From the NCBI GenBank assembly GCA_012728915.1, contig JAAYEC010000061.1, positions 1-58,872 of the forward strand: a stretch of DNA of 58,872 bases, given 5' to 3'. This DNA is from Deltaproteobacteria bacterium (GTDB lineage: Bacteria; Desulfobacterota; Syntrophia; Syntrophales; UBA2192). Positions within the stretch are counted from its first letter, which is position 1. The number at the start of each line of letters is the position of its first letter. The position numbers and the translations under genes are program-made. The notes below the pieces were generated by a model. That model searched no databases and was not told the DNA's origin. It was given only the letters and a program-made list of their open reading frames with translations. This document shows, piece after piece, positions 37,873 through 46,713 of this stretch.

Positions 37873-38884
37873 GACCCTGCCCGTTGATCGCCGCAACCAG
37901 TTCTGTGAGACGGTGAACGTAGGTGTGGCGTGCAAGGACCTCCGCACGACCCCTTTCGGCGATCGCCCGTCTTTCCCGCGGGCGATCAAGATAGTGGCGG
38001 ATCTTCCTACGCAGGTCGTCCGCGTCGTCGAAACCGACGAGATGCCTCCCGTCCTGGAAGAGGCTGAACGTGTCGCGCTGCCGGTCCGTCACCAGGAAGG
38101 CCCCGCAGGCCATGACCTCGAAGACACGGGGGCTCGCCTGGTGCACGGCGTAGCGCCCGCCGGGATCCCGGTAGTGCGTGGCCAGCACGATTCGGCTGGC
38201 ACTGTAGATCCGGAGCCAGTCGGACGGGACCGTGTGGGCCTTGCGGATCCGGCCCTGGAGGGGGGAGCCATCGCGGAGATTCCCCCAGCCCGGCCCCCAC
38301 AGGGCAAGATCGAAATCCGCCAGCGCCTCGAACAGGGCCTCCCTCTCTGGGTAGTGGGAGCCGACGAAGACGACGTCGCTGCCCCATAGGCGCCGTTCCT
38401 CCTCCGTCAGCTCGATGGGGTGATGGCTTGCTGGCTCGCAGCCTACGGGCAGCCATCGCGCCCTGTCGGTGCCGGTTTCGCGCAGCAGCTCGACGAATTC
38501 CGAGCCCTGGCAGAAGATGTGGTCGTAGCGCGGGGCGACCTTCAGGTGGGGCACGTGTCCCTTCGGCGGGTCCGTGGTCCACAGCGCCGTGACGATTCCC
38601 ATGGCGCGGATCCGGTCGACGGTTTCCGGAAGGATGCGATCGCCCCCTGTCACCACGACGGCGTCCACTGCACCCCGCCGGGCCGCCTCAGCGAGCCGGC
38701 GGTTGATGCAGGCGAGGTCGAGCCGATGGAGCCAGCCGACGCGGCTTCGGATGCGGCCGGGAATGACGTGCCGGCGGTCGTCGTAGACAATTACCTCGTG
38801 GCCGAGCGCCCGCAGCGCCCGCTCCATATACTCCGTAACCGTCTCGTAGTGAGGGTTGTGGTACCCGGAAAACAGAATTTTCAT
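37859..38884 (-). CDS. CgeB-like glycosyltransferase, paralogue 1
   Basis: About 341 aa. The N-terminus MKILFSGYHNPHY with TVTEYMERALRALGHEVIVYDD, then FCQGSEFVELLRETG, VVFVGSHYPEREALFEALAD, LALWGPGW, SPRVFEVMACGAFLVTDRQRD and AERGRAEVLARHTYVHRL, resembles CgeB/DUF3880-type family 1 glycosyltransferases. The gene at 39954-40997 is a close paralogue with the same motifs in the same order. Both flank a WalW-type deacetylase. Confidence 0.85.
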   Translation of the reverse strand: MKILFSGYHNPHYETVTEYMERALRALGHEVIVYDDRRHVIPGRIRSRVGWLHRLDLACINRRLAEAARRGAVDAVVVTGGDRILPETVDRIRAMGIVTALWTTDPPKGHVPHLKVAPRYDHIFCQGSEFVELLRETGTDRARWLPVGCEPASHHPIELTEEERRLWGSDVVFVGSHYPEREALFEALADFDLALWGPGWGNLRDGSPLQGRIRKAHTVPSDWLRIYSASRIVLATHYRDPGGRYAVHQASPRVFEVMACGAFLVTDRQRDTFSLFQDGRHLVGFDDADDLRRKIRHYLDRPRERRAIAERGRAEVLARHTYVHRLTELVAAINGQGHGRA

Positions 38885-38895
38885 GCGCCCGCCCT

Positions 38896-39957
38896 TCATC
38901 GTACCCGCCCGCCCTCGGCTGTTCCCATCTTCGAGCCGCATGCAGCCCCCGGATCCTCTTCCCCCCTACCCCTGAGCCGGGATTCCTGTTCCGCAACGGC
39001 CAGTGCGCCCAGCGTGCAGCCTTCCACGCCGAGACCCCTGTACTCGCCGAACATCTCCTCCAGGTGCCGGAACACACCTTCCGCCTCTTTTTCCGTCGGC
39101 GTCAGCGGGCTTGTCCCCGGGGCAAGCTCGGAGGAGTGGATCATGAATTCCAGCACATCGATACCGTTGCGCACCGCTGCGCGGTGGATCGCCCGCCAGT
39201 CCTCGTGGCGGCTCTCCGGGCTGATGCGGAGCCACTTCTTCCGGAATACGATCCGGTTGAGGAGCCGCTTTGCGGAAGACTCCGGCAGCAGGGAAAAGCG
39301 CCGCGCCGCCCTGGATCTCTCGCGAACCAGCGGTCCCGTGTAGAGGACGGTCATGGGCGCTTCCAGAAGCCCCGAGTCGCCGGGTAGGCACACGTCCTTC
39401 CCCGAGAGCCAATAGGGCGCCGCCTGTGCGCGCCTGTAATCGGGCCCCTTCGAAGAGGAACCTCCTCGTTCCGCCGTCCACGACGTCTTCGGCGTAATCG
39501 AGCAGTCGACCCGGTACCCCTGCCGGGCCAGAATGCCGACCATGGGGGCGCTGAAACCCCAGCGCGCCGCGCGGAAACTTCGCGGCGGCAACCCGAAGCG
39601 CGTCGCAATGTCTTGCGTGAGAGTTCGCAGCTTCCGTTCAAACCAGGGCGCAGGCAGTTCCGACGGGAACATTTGCAGCGCAGGGTTTTCCCTCTCGATT
39701 GCCATGAAGGGCGGTGTCGTCCATGGCTCCAGGTGTGCCCCCACTTCGGCAACCCCCTCTCGCTGCCAGCAGTGCAACTGCTGCACGGTCTCGAGGTCCT
39801 GCAGAACCTCCGAGGCCAGCAGATATGTCGCAGGGAACCGAAACCGCTCGCACAGGGCTTGAAAGCGGGGCAGGCAACGCAGGTTGGAGAGGCTGACCTT
39901 CCCGTCGTAGTCCCACTGGTTGTCCGCCTCGGTGTCCACGGTAACGATCAGTTTCAT
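38896..39957 (-). CDS. WalW-type polysaccharide deacetylase family protein
   Basis: 353 aa. It starts KLIVTVDTEADNQWDYDG, the DTE-type first motif of the family, then FPATYLLASEVL, VAEVGAHLEPWTTPPF and SFRAARWGFSAPMVGILARQGYRVD. Such proteins occur in surface glycan loci and may N- or O-deacetylate sugars. Family members I recall have GAHLHPW where this protein has GAHLEPW, so a metal ligand may be changed. The start overlaps the upstream CgeB-like gene by 4 bp. Confidence 0.82.
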   Translation of the reverse strand: MKLIVTVDTEADNQWDYDGKVSLSNLRCLPRFQALCERFRFPATYLLASEVLQDLETVQQLHCWQREGVAEVGAHLEPWTTPPFMAIERENPALQMFPSELPAPWFERKLRTLTQDIATRFGLPPRSFRAARWGFSAPMVGILARQGYRVDCSITPKTSWTAERGGSSSKGPDYRRAQAAPYWLSGKDVCLPGDSGLLEAPMTVLYTGPLVRERSRAARRFSLLPESSAKRLLNRIVFRKKWLRISPESRHEDWRAIHRAAVRNGIDVLEFMIHSSELAPGTSPLTPTEKEAEGVFRHLEEMFGEYRGLGVEGCTLGALAVAEQESRLRGRGEEDPGAACGSKMGTAEGGRVR

Positions 39958-40997
39958 GACGCCGCTCCCGCCGCGATACCACCCCGCCCGCATCGCTCGG
40001 CTTCTTCGAGGAGTTCCCGGAGCCGGCCTACGTAGGTGTGATCTCGCAGGACCGCATCCTGACCCCGCCGCGCGATGTGCTCCCGCTCGCCGGGGTTGCC
40101 GACGTAATGGCGGACCTTCTCCGCCAGCTCCGCGGCATCACCGAAGCAGGCCAGGTGCTCACCCTCTCGAAACAGGGCAAGCACATCCCGCTGGCGATCG
40201 GACAGGACGAAAGACCCGCAGGCCATGGCCTCGAAAACCCGGGGGCTCGCCTGATGGCAGGGTATCCGGCCCCGGGGATCGCGGTAGTGCGCGGCCAGGA
40301 CGATCTTTGAAGCGTGATAGATCCGCGTCCATGCCGCCGGCGCCGTATGAGCCCCTTTCAGATGCATCCTCAGCGGCGAGGTCATCGGAAGCTGTTCCCA
40401 ACCCGGCCCCCATATGGCAAAGTCACTGCCGGCAAGCCCGGCAAAGAGCTGCTCTCTCACCGGGTAGTGGGACCCCACGAACACGACGTCGTGCCCCCGG
40501 CCTCCCTCCGCCCCACCGGGGCGACGGCGGTGGCTTTCTGGGTCGCAGGCCATGGGGAGCCACCGGACCCCGGCGATGCCAGATCCGCACAGGATCTCGA
40601 CAGCCTCCGTGCCTTGGCAGAAGATGCGATCGTACGCCGGGGCCGCCCGAAGGATGGATTCGAAATTCCATGGAGCGTCGATGGTCCACAGCAAGGCGAC
40701 CGCCCCCCCCGTCCTGGCGCGATGAATCGTTTTCGGATCGACGAGTTCGCCGCCCAGCACGATCAGCACTTCCGGCCGGACCGAACCCGCCCTGGCCTGC
40801 AGGCGACGGTTGAGCCAGGAGCGGTCCGCGCGTTCGAACCACCGGTTGCACTCTCGGAATCGGCCCGGGATGCGACACGTGCCGTCGTCGAAGACCACAA
40901 GCTCGTGCCCGAGGGCGCGAATGGCCCGTTCGATGTATTCCGTCACCGTCCAGTAGTGCGGGTTATGGTATCCGCTCAGCAGGATCCTCATCGTCAT
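39954..40997 (-). CDS. CgeB-like glycosyltransferase, paralogue 2
   Basis: 347 aa. Shares with 37859-38884 the opening SGYHNPHY-TVTEY, RALGHELVVFDD, DRIFCQGTEAVEIL, VVFVGSHYPVREQLFAGLAG, FAIWGPGWEQL, SPRVFEAMACGSFVLSDRQRD and a C-terminal DHTYVGRL. ATG 40997 is coupled to the upstream GT2 by ATGA overlap. The pair may have arisen by duplication around the deacetylase; acceptor or donor could differ. Confidence 0.85.
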   Translation of the reverse strand: MTMRILLSGYHNPHYWTVTEYIERAIRALGHELVVFDDGTCRIPGRFRECNRWFERADRSWLNRRLQARAGSVRPEVLIVLGGELVDPKTIHRARTGGAVALLWTIDAPWNFESILRAAPAYDRIFCQGTEAVEILCGSGIAGVRWLPMACDPESHRRRPGGAEGGRGHDVVFVGSHYPVREQLFAGLAGSDFAIWGPGWEQLPMTSPLRMHLKGAHTAPAAWTRIYHASKIVLAAHYRDPRGRIPCHQASPRVFEAMACGSFVLSDRQRDVLALFREGEHLACFGDAAELAEKVRHYVGNPGEREHIARRGQDAVLRDHTYVGRLRELLEEAERCGRGGIAAGAAS

Positions 40998-41971
40998 GAA
41001 TGGCGCGACGGTTTTTTTCGGACCCGTGACACGCCGGTCCGTTCCCCCGAAGCGGGCTCGAGGCTCGACAGCCAGGACTTCAGGAACAGGTAGTACGTGT
41101 TGGGAAAGAAGGGGTAGCTCCGGAGGGCCCGCCGGAACTCAGGGAGCGCCTCCCTTCGCCTGTCGTTTTCCAGAAAGTAGATGCCTCTCATGTAGTGCAC
41201 GTCGTGGGTGAAGCGCCCGAGGATGTCCCTGACCTCCCGATGCCTGCCGGCCAGCCTGCGCAGATGTTCGAGAAGAACAAGCCGGGCTTCCTGGAACTGC
41301 TCGCTCTGCGAGTAGTTGCGGTCGTGCCGGACCCATTGCTGAACTGCCCCCGGTTCGTAGTGAAGGGCCGCACCGGACACGAAAAGCCTCGTGAAGAATT
41401 CTGCGTCGTCGAGGCCCGTCAGCAAGGGGTCTTCAGAAAAGCCGCCGATGCGGAAAAAGGCCTCCCTGCGGATCATGATCGTCTGCATGGTCACGAGCGC
41501 GAGGTCCGTCGCCATGGCCTTGAGGCACTCGGGGCCGGAAGCCTGGCGGCTCACGAACCGGTCGATGAACCGACCGTCGTCATGAACTCGCTCGTAATCC
41601 GAATAGACGGCATCGACGAAGCGGTTCGAGCACATGGCCCGGACCTGCCGCTCCAACCGGCCGGGAAGCATGATGTCGTCCTGGTCGATGAAACACAGCA
41701 GGTCGGCTCTGGCCCGGGCGGCACCCGCATTGAGCGCAGCGCCCTTGCCCGCGTGATCGATGCGAAGGCACCGGAGCCGATCGTCGCGCAGACCGTGAAC
41801 GTGCGGTTCGGCAGGTTCTGTCGATCCGTCGTCGACAAGGATGAGTTCAAATGGAATCCCCTGCTGACCCAGAGCACTGGCCGCGGAACGGCCGATCCAC
41901 CGCGGCCCCTCGTAGTAGGGCAGGATGATCGACACGCGCGGATCCGCCGTGATGTCCCATTTCCCGGTCAC
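40994..41971 (-). CDS. Glycosyltransferase family 2
   Basis: About 325 aa GT-A enzyme: RVSIILPYYEGPRWIGRSAASAL, ILVDDGST, NAGAARARADLLCFIDQDDIMLPGRLERQ with a DQDD metal motif, and a C-terminal region of about 100 residues. No ATG lies before the first strand; GTG 41971 is chosen, and GTG 41935 (opening VSIILPYY) is the alternative. A sigma-54-like element ends only 11 bp before GTG 41971, which would favour the later start. Reading frame upstream of 41971 continues but looks non-coding. Confidence 0.85.
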   Translation of the reverse strand: MTGKWDITADPRVSIILPYYEGPRWIGRSAASALGQQGIPFELILVDDGSTEPAEPHVHGLRDDRLRCLRIDHAGKGAALNAGAARARADLLCFIDQDDIMLPGRLERQVRAMCSNRFVDAVYSDYERVHDDGRFIDRFVSRQASGPECLKAMATDLALVTMQTIMIRREAFFRIGGFSEDPLLTGLDDAEFFTRLFVSGAALHYEPGAVQQWVRHDRNYSQSEQFQEARLVLLEHLRRLAGRHREVRDILGRFTHDVHYMRGIYFLENDRRREALPEFRRALRSYPFFPNTYYLFLKSWLSSLEPASGERTGVSRVRKKPSRHS

Positions 41972-41982
41972 GGAATGTGGAA

Positions 41983-41999
41983 ATGCAAAAACCTCACCA
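41983..41999 (-). promoter_or_regulatory. Sigma-54-like element before the GT2 gene
   Basis: Minus strand TGGTGAGGTTTTTGCAT: GG-N10-GC spacing, perfect TTGCA, weaker -24 half. The predicted start falls at or just after GTG 41971. Confidence 0.4.
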
Positions 42000-42163
42000 G
42001 AGCGGCCGGTTATGTCCGTCCTTTGCACCCGGCGGTCCCCGCGAGCGTGCGCCGCACGCGGCTTGGTCCCTGCCGCGCCGGAACGATTCTTGTACGCTTT
42101 TCTCTTCAACAGAGCCGGGGCAGCCTGGCGGCCGACCCCAAAGGGCCGGAGGAGACAGCGGCG

Positions 42164-43201
42164 ATGGAACATCTCGAAGTTTGTCCGATCTGCAGGGAGC
42201 AAGGACTCCCCCTTTACCGGGGCCTGACGGACGCCATCTACGGCGCCCCGGGACAGTACCATTTCAGCCGGTGCCCCCGTTGCCGCCTGATCTGGCTCGA
42301 AAACCGACCCGATGAGAGGGTACGACTCATCAGCTACGAGCATTACTACACCCACGCGCCATCCTCGGAAGCGCCGTCGCATTCTCCCGGGCGCCGTTTC
42401 GGAAGTTTCCGGGACACCTTGCGCACCGCAATCCTCTGCGGCCACTTCGGCTACCGGAACGGCCATTGCGACCACCGGTTCTGTCTCCTGGGCGCCTGGC
42501 TGGCCCGAGTGCGATTCCTTCGCCTCCGGGCCCCCTATGACGATCTTGCAGAACGATTCCCCGTATTCTCCGATCGCCCCGACAATCTGCTCGTCGATGT
42601 GGGGTGCGGCCGGGGAGACTTCCTAGTGCGCATGAAGGCGCTCGGATGGAATGTGCTCGGGATCGAACCGGACTCCATCGCTTCGGGGCTGGCCCGCGCG
42701 CGCGGGATCGCCGTCTTCACCGGCCGCCTCGAAGAGGCGAGACTGGCCGACGGCATCGTCGACCAGATTACCCTCAATCACGTCCTGGAGCACACCGACG
42801 ATCCTGCCGGCCTTCTGAGGGAGTGCCGCCGCGTGCTGCGGCCCGGCGGGAGGCTCGTCATCTACACGCCCAACGCGGAAAGCCTCGGACACCAGTGGTT
42901 CGGAAAGGACTGGCGAGGTCTGGAGCCGCCCAGGCACCCCTTTGTCTTTTCCCCGCAGTCCCTGCGGGCCATGCTTCACGCGTCCCGGCTTCATTCCTTC
43001 CGCATGACCACGCGGCCCACCCTTGCCGGTGGGATCTACGATGACAGCGTCCGGATCCGCCGCAATGGCACGACTCCGGTCTGCCACGGAAGGCGAGAAC
43101 GGGGAAGAGCCTTCTTCATGCTGATGGAGCGTCTGCTCTGCCTGGCCGGCCGGGAGCGCGGCGAGGAAATGGAAGGGGTCGTCTTCAGGCAACACCGGTG
43201 A
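42164..43201 (+). CDS. Class I SAM-dependent methyltransferase with zinc-ribbon N-terminus
   Basis: 345 aa. CPIC and CPRC pairs (about residues 7-41) are followed by a methyltransferase core: LLVDVGCGRGDFLVRMKALGW (motif I), VDQITLNHVLEHTDDPAGLLRECRRVLRPGGRLVIYTPN. GGAGGAG precedes ATG 42164. It is the only plus-strand gene inside the main glycan run, divergent from the GT2 at 40994 and convergent with the flippase (gap 20 bp). Probably methylates a glycan residue. Confidence 0.9.
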   Translation: MEHLEVCPICREQGLPLYRGLTDAIYGAPGQYHFSRCPRCRLIWLENRPDERVRLISYEHYYTHAPSSEAPSHSPGRRFGSFRDTLRTAILCGHFGYRNGHCDHRFCLLGAWLARVRFLRLRAPYDDLAERFPVFSDRPDNLLVDVGCGRGDFLVRMKALGWNVLGIEPDSIASGLARARGIAVFTGRLEEARLADGIVDQITLNHVLEHTDDPAGLLRECRRVLRPGGRLVIYTPNAESLGHQWFGKDWRGLEPPRHPFVFSPQSLRAMLHASRLHSFRMTTRPTLAGGIYDDSVRIRRNGTTPVCHGRRERGRAFFMLMERLLCLAGRERGEEMEGVVFRQHR

Positions 43202-43221
43202 TGCCCGCGGGCATCCCGTAA

Positions 43222-44775
43222 TCACCGCGGACGCTTCTCCGCAGACAGGACCGCTGCGGCCTCGCCGACCATCGGGGGCGCAGGATCGGCGCCGCGGGCC
43301 TCCGAATGCAGCAGCCCTCCCGCCAGCGCGATAAGAAGCCGCCTGTAGCTGCCGGCTGTGACCGCGGCGTCGGTGAGAAGCAGGAAGGCTCCATACAGGA
43401 CGACTCCCGCTGCAACGAGCGACAGGAACGCGACGAGACTCGAGGGCGTGGCCACGTGTTTCAGCGCCGTCACGGCTGCGGCCATCGCAGCCGAGGCGAC
43501 AAGCGGAACGGCGACCAGCGTCGCGACGCGAACGGGCTGAATCTGCGTGACCCGGCAGGACGCTCGGAGAGCAGCGACCACGGCGACGAGACCCGTTCCC
43601 GCCATCGTGACGGCGGCTCCGTGCAGCCCCCACCGCGAGATGCACGGGTAAAGCGCCGCGACCAGGACCGCCAGTTGAATCGCTGAGAGACCCGTCACGA
43701 TCCCCGGCCGTCCCACGGCCATCATCAGGGAATTCATGGGGCCCTCCAGGGCCTTGGCGATCCCCATGATGCTCAGCGCCTGCATGACCATGGCGATCCC
43801 CAGCCACCGCTCTCCGAGGACAATGCGGACGAACTCGGGAGCCACGGCACAAATTCCGAACGCGATGGGCATGCAGACCATCGAAGAGACCTGGAGAACC
43901 TTTTCGAAGGATTCCCTCAGGCGGACAGGCTGGCCCTGGAGCATCGAAAACGATGGAAACAATACCATGGAAAAGGCAATGGCCACCTCCGACGAGGGGA
44001 TCACCGCCGTCAGGTAGGCCATCTGGTAAAAGCCGAGTTCCTCGGCACCGAGCAGCCTGCCGATGAGGATGTTGTCCATCTGGTATGCGGCGAAGAGCAG
44101 AACGGTGTACCCCGTGACCCATTTGCCGAAGCTCATCAACTCGCGAAAGCTCTCCGGATGAAACCGGAAGGCGGGCCGGTAGGGATGCAGTACGTAGGAC
44201 AGGGCAACCCGCATGAGATTTCCCGCTAGCCCTCCCCAGACAAGCGCCCAGACGTCCCTCAGGGTCCAGGCGAGCCAGACGGTCAGCGCGAATTCCAGCA
44301 CCGAGGCCCACCACTCGAAGTTGAACTGCTTACGGAATTCAAGATCTTTCTGAAAAAAGACAATGCCGATATTAGCGAACCCACTGAGAAGAACCGACAG
44401 GGAGACGACCCGGATGATGCCAGTGAGCCGAGGCGAAGCGAAGAAATCCGACACGAAGGGCGCGCACAGCACGAGCAGGAAGCACAGGACGCAACTCCGG
44501 ACCAGGGCAACCGCCCAGGCGGTGTCGAGGCATTGCTCGGCCCCCCGTTTTTTCTGGATCAGCGCCTGCGGAAATCCTGTCTGACTGACGCTGTCCAATC
44601 CCGTCACGACGACCATCGCCATGGCGATGAGTCCAAAATCGGCCGGAAACAGGAGCCGCGCGAGCACGATCGTGCGCACGAAACCCAGCGCCCGGCTGGA
44701 GAGACGCAGACCCAGCGTCCAGAGTCCGCTGAGAAGAACTTGCCTGAAGATCGATTCCTTGCGGTTTGGGTTCAT
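43222..44775 (-). CDS. Wzx-type lipid-linked oligosaccharide flippase (MOP/WzxC family)
   Basis: 517 aa polytopic protein with about 12-14 helices. The N-terminal FVRTIVLARLLFPADFGLIAMAMVV and the SQTGFPQALIQKKR segment are typical of WzxC/RfbX-type flippases of the MOP superfamily. It would move undecaprenyl-diphosphate-linked units across the inner membrane. Its start is 60 bp downstream of the wzy-like stop, in the same orientation. Confidence 0.92.
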   Translation of the reverse strand: MNPNRKESIFRQVLLSGLWTLGLRLSSRALGFVRTIVLARLLFPADFGLIAMAMVVVTGLDSVSQTGFPQALIQKKRGAEQCLDTAWAVALVRSCVLCFLLVLCAPFVSDFFASPRLTGIIRVVSLSVLLSGFANIGIVFFQKDLEFRKQFNFEWWASVLEFALTVWLAWTLRDVWALVWGGLAGNLMRVALSYVLHPYRPAFRFHPESFRELMSFGKWVTGYTVLLFAAYQMDNILIGRLLGAEELGFYQMAYLTAVIPSSEVAIAFSMVLFPSFSMLQGQPVRLRESFEKVLQVSSMVCMPIAFGICAVAPEFVRIVLGERWLGIAMVMQALSIMGIAKALEGPMNSLMMAVGRPGIVTGLSAIQLAVLVAALYPCISRWGLHGAAVTMAGTGLVAVVAALRASCRVTQIQPVRVATLVAVPLVASAAMAAAVTALKHVATPSSLVAFLSLVAAGVVLYGAFLLLTDAAVTAGSYRRLLIALAGGLLHSEARGADPAPPMVGEAAAVLSAEKRPR

Positions 44776-44834
44776 GCGCTGTCCGTTCCTGATCAGGGGC
44801 GCACCCGGGCGTACACCGGCCGGAGACGCGTGAT

Positions 44835-46241
44835 CTAGCGGCCCCAGCCGCGTTCCGGGACTCCGTCGACGCCTTCGAACTTCGGGATCATGACGACCAG
44901 GGCCGTCAGGAACCAGAAGGGTTCCATGATCCGCACGATGATGAAGGTGTTGGCGCCGACGCTGTGGACGAGAAGTCCTGCGAGACCGGCAAGATAACCC
45001 AAAGAGATCGCCTCGAAGAGGGGATCCCGGCTCGCGCGGAGCGCCCGCAGACCATGCCGGAAGAGGAGCGCGATGAGGGCGAAGAAAGCCGTCAGACCCA
45101 GCAGCCCCGTTTCGACGAGGACCCTCGGGATCTGGGCGTCAACGAAGGAATGGCCCGTCACGCCCCAGCCGATGATCGGGTGATGAACGAAGTCCTCCGT
45201 GAGGATCACCTTCCAGGAGATCAGGCGGGCCGATGTCGACGAGTCGACCTTAACCCGCCCGATCTTGAGCTGTTCGTCGTTTTCAGGCTGATTGAAGGTG
45301 TAGTTGACCCGGTCGGTGACGCCCTTGGGAAGCAGGTAGGGCAAGAAGGCGAGTACGATGACCAGCGGGATCACGATGAGCAGCCGGTGGCGGCTCAGCG
45401 CAATGAGAGTCAGGAACACAAGGGGCAAGGCAAGCCAGGAACCGCGCGACAAGGTGGCTGCCAGGGACACGATCATCAAGCCGAGAAGGATCAGCAAAAG
45501 CGGCTTTTTCCTGATTGCGTTAGGCGTCACGAGGAGGCTCACGACCAGGGAGAGCATGAGCACAAGATATCCGCCCAGCGTGTTGGGCTCCCCCTCCTCT
45601 CCTTCGAAGGGCGCGGATACACGCTCCACGTAGGGAATCTGGGAAATGGCATACACGCAGACGCAGAAGCAGACGATCAGCATGGCAACGATGAACCGCC
45701 GGATCTGGTCTTTCTCCCGCAGGTGGTTGACGGCCATGAAGTAGATCAGGAAGTACTCGAAGTACTTCAGGATGAAGAAGAAGCCGACCACGGGGTTGAG
45801 GCGCCGCATCAGGTAGTAGCCGTGAACCGTGGCGACGATGCAGATGATAAAGTAGGCGGCGATGGGGATGTTAAGGGGCGTCCGCAGGAAGAAACCAAGT
45901 TCCTTATTGATGGCGACCCGCATGAACCAGCTCAAGCCGATGGTGGCCACAAGGATGTCATCTGCCCTCAGGGCGATGCCGCGGCCGCGCACCGCCGTGA
46001 TCTCGTCCCCGCCTCCGACGGTGAGCTGGGGCCCCAGGAGCATGGAAAAGATGAGCATGTACAGGGCAATCTCGGTGCTGACAAAGCTGAAGGTAAAGAT
46101 GATGACGGCAAGCACGGAGGCAACGGCGATCCCCAGCGAGAGCTTGTTGGCCAGCATGGCCCCGCACAAGGCAATGGCAACTGCCACGAGCAGAAAGACG
46201 GCCGCCCGCGTATTTCCCTCCAGCTGTTGAGTCTCGATCAT
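44835..46241 (-). CDS. O-antigen ligase/polymerase family membrane protein (Wzy/WaaL-like)
   Basis: 468 aa with about 12 transmembrane helices and the Wzy_C-type region in the second half (TLSRGSWLALPLVFL, then a large periplasmic loop and ITEDFVHHPIIGWGVTGHSFVD). Members polymerise or ligate lipid-linked glycans. Wzy is favoured by adjacency to Wzx and Wzz-BYK. ATG 46241 opens a short polar N-terminus. A sigma-54-like element lies at 46331-46347. Confidence 0.88.
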   Translation of the reverse strand: MIETQQLEGNTRAAVFLLVAVAIALCGAMLANKLSLGIAVASVLAVIIFTFSFVSTEIALYMLIFSMLLGPQLTVGGGDEITAVRGRGIALRADDILVATIGLSWFMRVAINKELGFFLRTPLNIPIAAYFIICIVATVHGYYLMRRLNPVVGFFFILKYFEYFLIYFMAVNHLREKDQIRRFIVAMLIVCFCVCVYAISQIPYVERVSAPFEGEEGEPNTLGGYLVLMLSLVVSLLVTPNAIRKKPLLLILLGLMIVSLAATLSRGSWLALPLVFLTLIALSRHRLLIVIPLVIVLAFLPYLLPKGVTDRVNYTFNQPENDEQLKIGRVKVDSSTSARLISWKVILTEDFVHHPIIGWGVTGHSFVDAQIPRVLVETGLLGLTAFFALIALLFRHGLRALRASRDPLFEAISLGYLAGLAGLLVHSVGANTFIIVRIMEPFWFLTALVVMIPKFEGVDGVPERGWGR

Positions 46242-46330
46242 CCGTCTCGTCTCGACCCTTCGATTTCCCGCCCTCCCTGCCGACCGTTGCAGAGCGGGCG
46301 AAGGAAGCGGGGTTCCACCCCTGTCAGACG

Positions 46331-46347
46331 ATGCAAAAACCAAACCA
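46331..46347 (-). promoter_or_regulatory. Sigma-54-type element before the wzy-like gene
   Basis: Minus strand TGGTTTGGTTTTTGCAT with GG-N10-GC spacing and perfect TTGCA. About 90 bp before ATG 46241, within a 187-bp gap that otherwise shows nothing. Confidence 0.5.
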
Positions 46348-46428
46348 CGGCGCGATTGGCGTCTTCCGACAGGGAGTCACCGGATGAGGCGGGGATACGC
46401 TGTTGCGGGGAAGCGTGCGGCGGGGCGG

Positions 46429-46707
46429 CTATCGACCGCTCGATGAGTACGTTTGCTTTTCGGCGGCCTCCTTCATCCGCTGCATCTCATGATACTTGCG
46501 TTCGATGTCCTTCGGCCGGTAGGAACGGTCCTCGAGGTTCTCGAAAATCCCCGCAAAGCAAACAAGGATCAGAGAGGTGAGGGCAGCGGCAGCGAGGATG
46601 ACGAGAAACCACTTCCACGTGATCCCCCTTCCTTTCGCCCGGACCCGTCGCCTCTTTCGCACCAGCCCGGAAGAAGCGGCTCTTTCGTCGGCCCTGGTCT
46701 CATCCAT
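46429..46707 (-). CDS. Small single-pass membrane protein next to the Wzz-BY-kinase
   Basis: 92 aa. A basic cytoplasmic N-terminus (RKRRRVRAKGR, 17-27), one transmembrane helix (about 31-53) and a charged, probably helical periplasmic tail (RPKDIERKYHEMQRMKEAAEK). Starts 6 bp after the BY-kinase stop, so it belongs to that operon. I recognise no family. The topology and the tail after the helix resemble the C-terminal extension of the neighbouring kinase (its residues 790-845), hinting at a related or interacting element. Confidence 0.7.
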   Translation of the reverse strand: MDETRADERAASSGLVRKRRRVRAKGRGITWKWFLVILAAAALTSLILVCFAGIFENLEDRSYRPKDIERKYHEMQRMKEAAEKQTYSSSGR

Positions 46708-46713
46708 CTCCCG

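Noticed and set aside
41972-42475. Upstream extension of the GT2 reading frame
   Set aside because: It overlaps the divergent methyltransferase and contains no conserved sequence before the GT-A domain.
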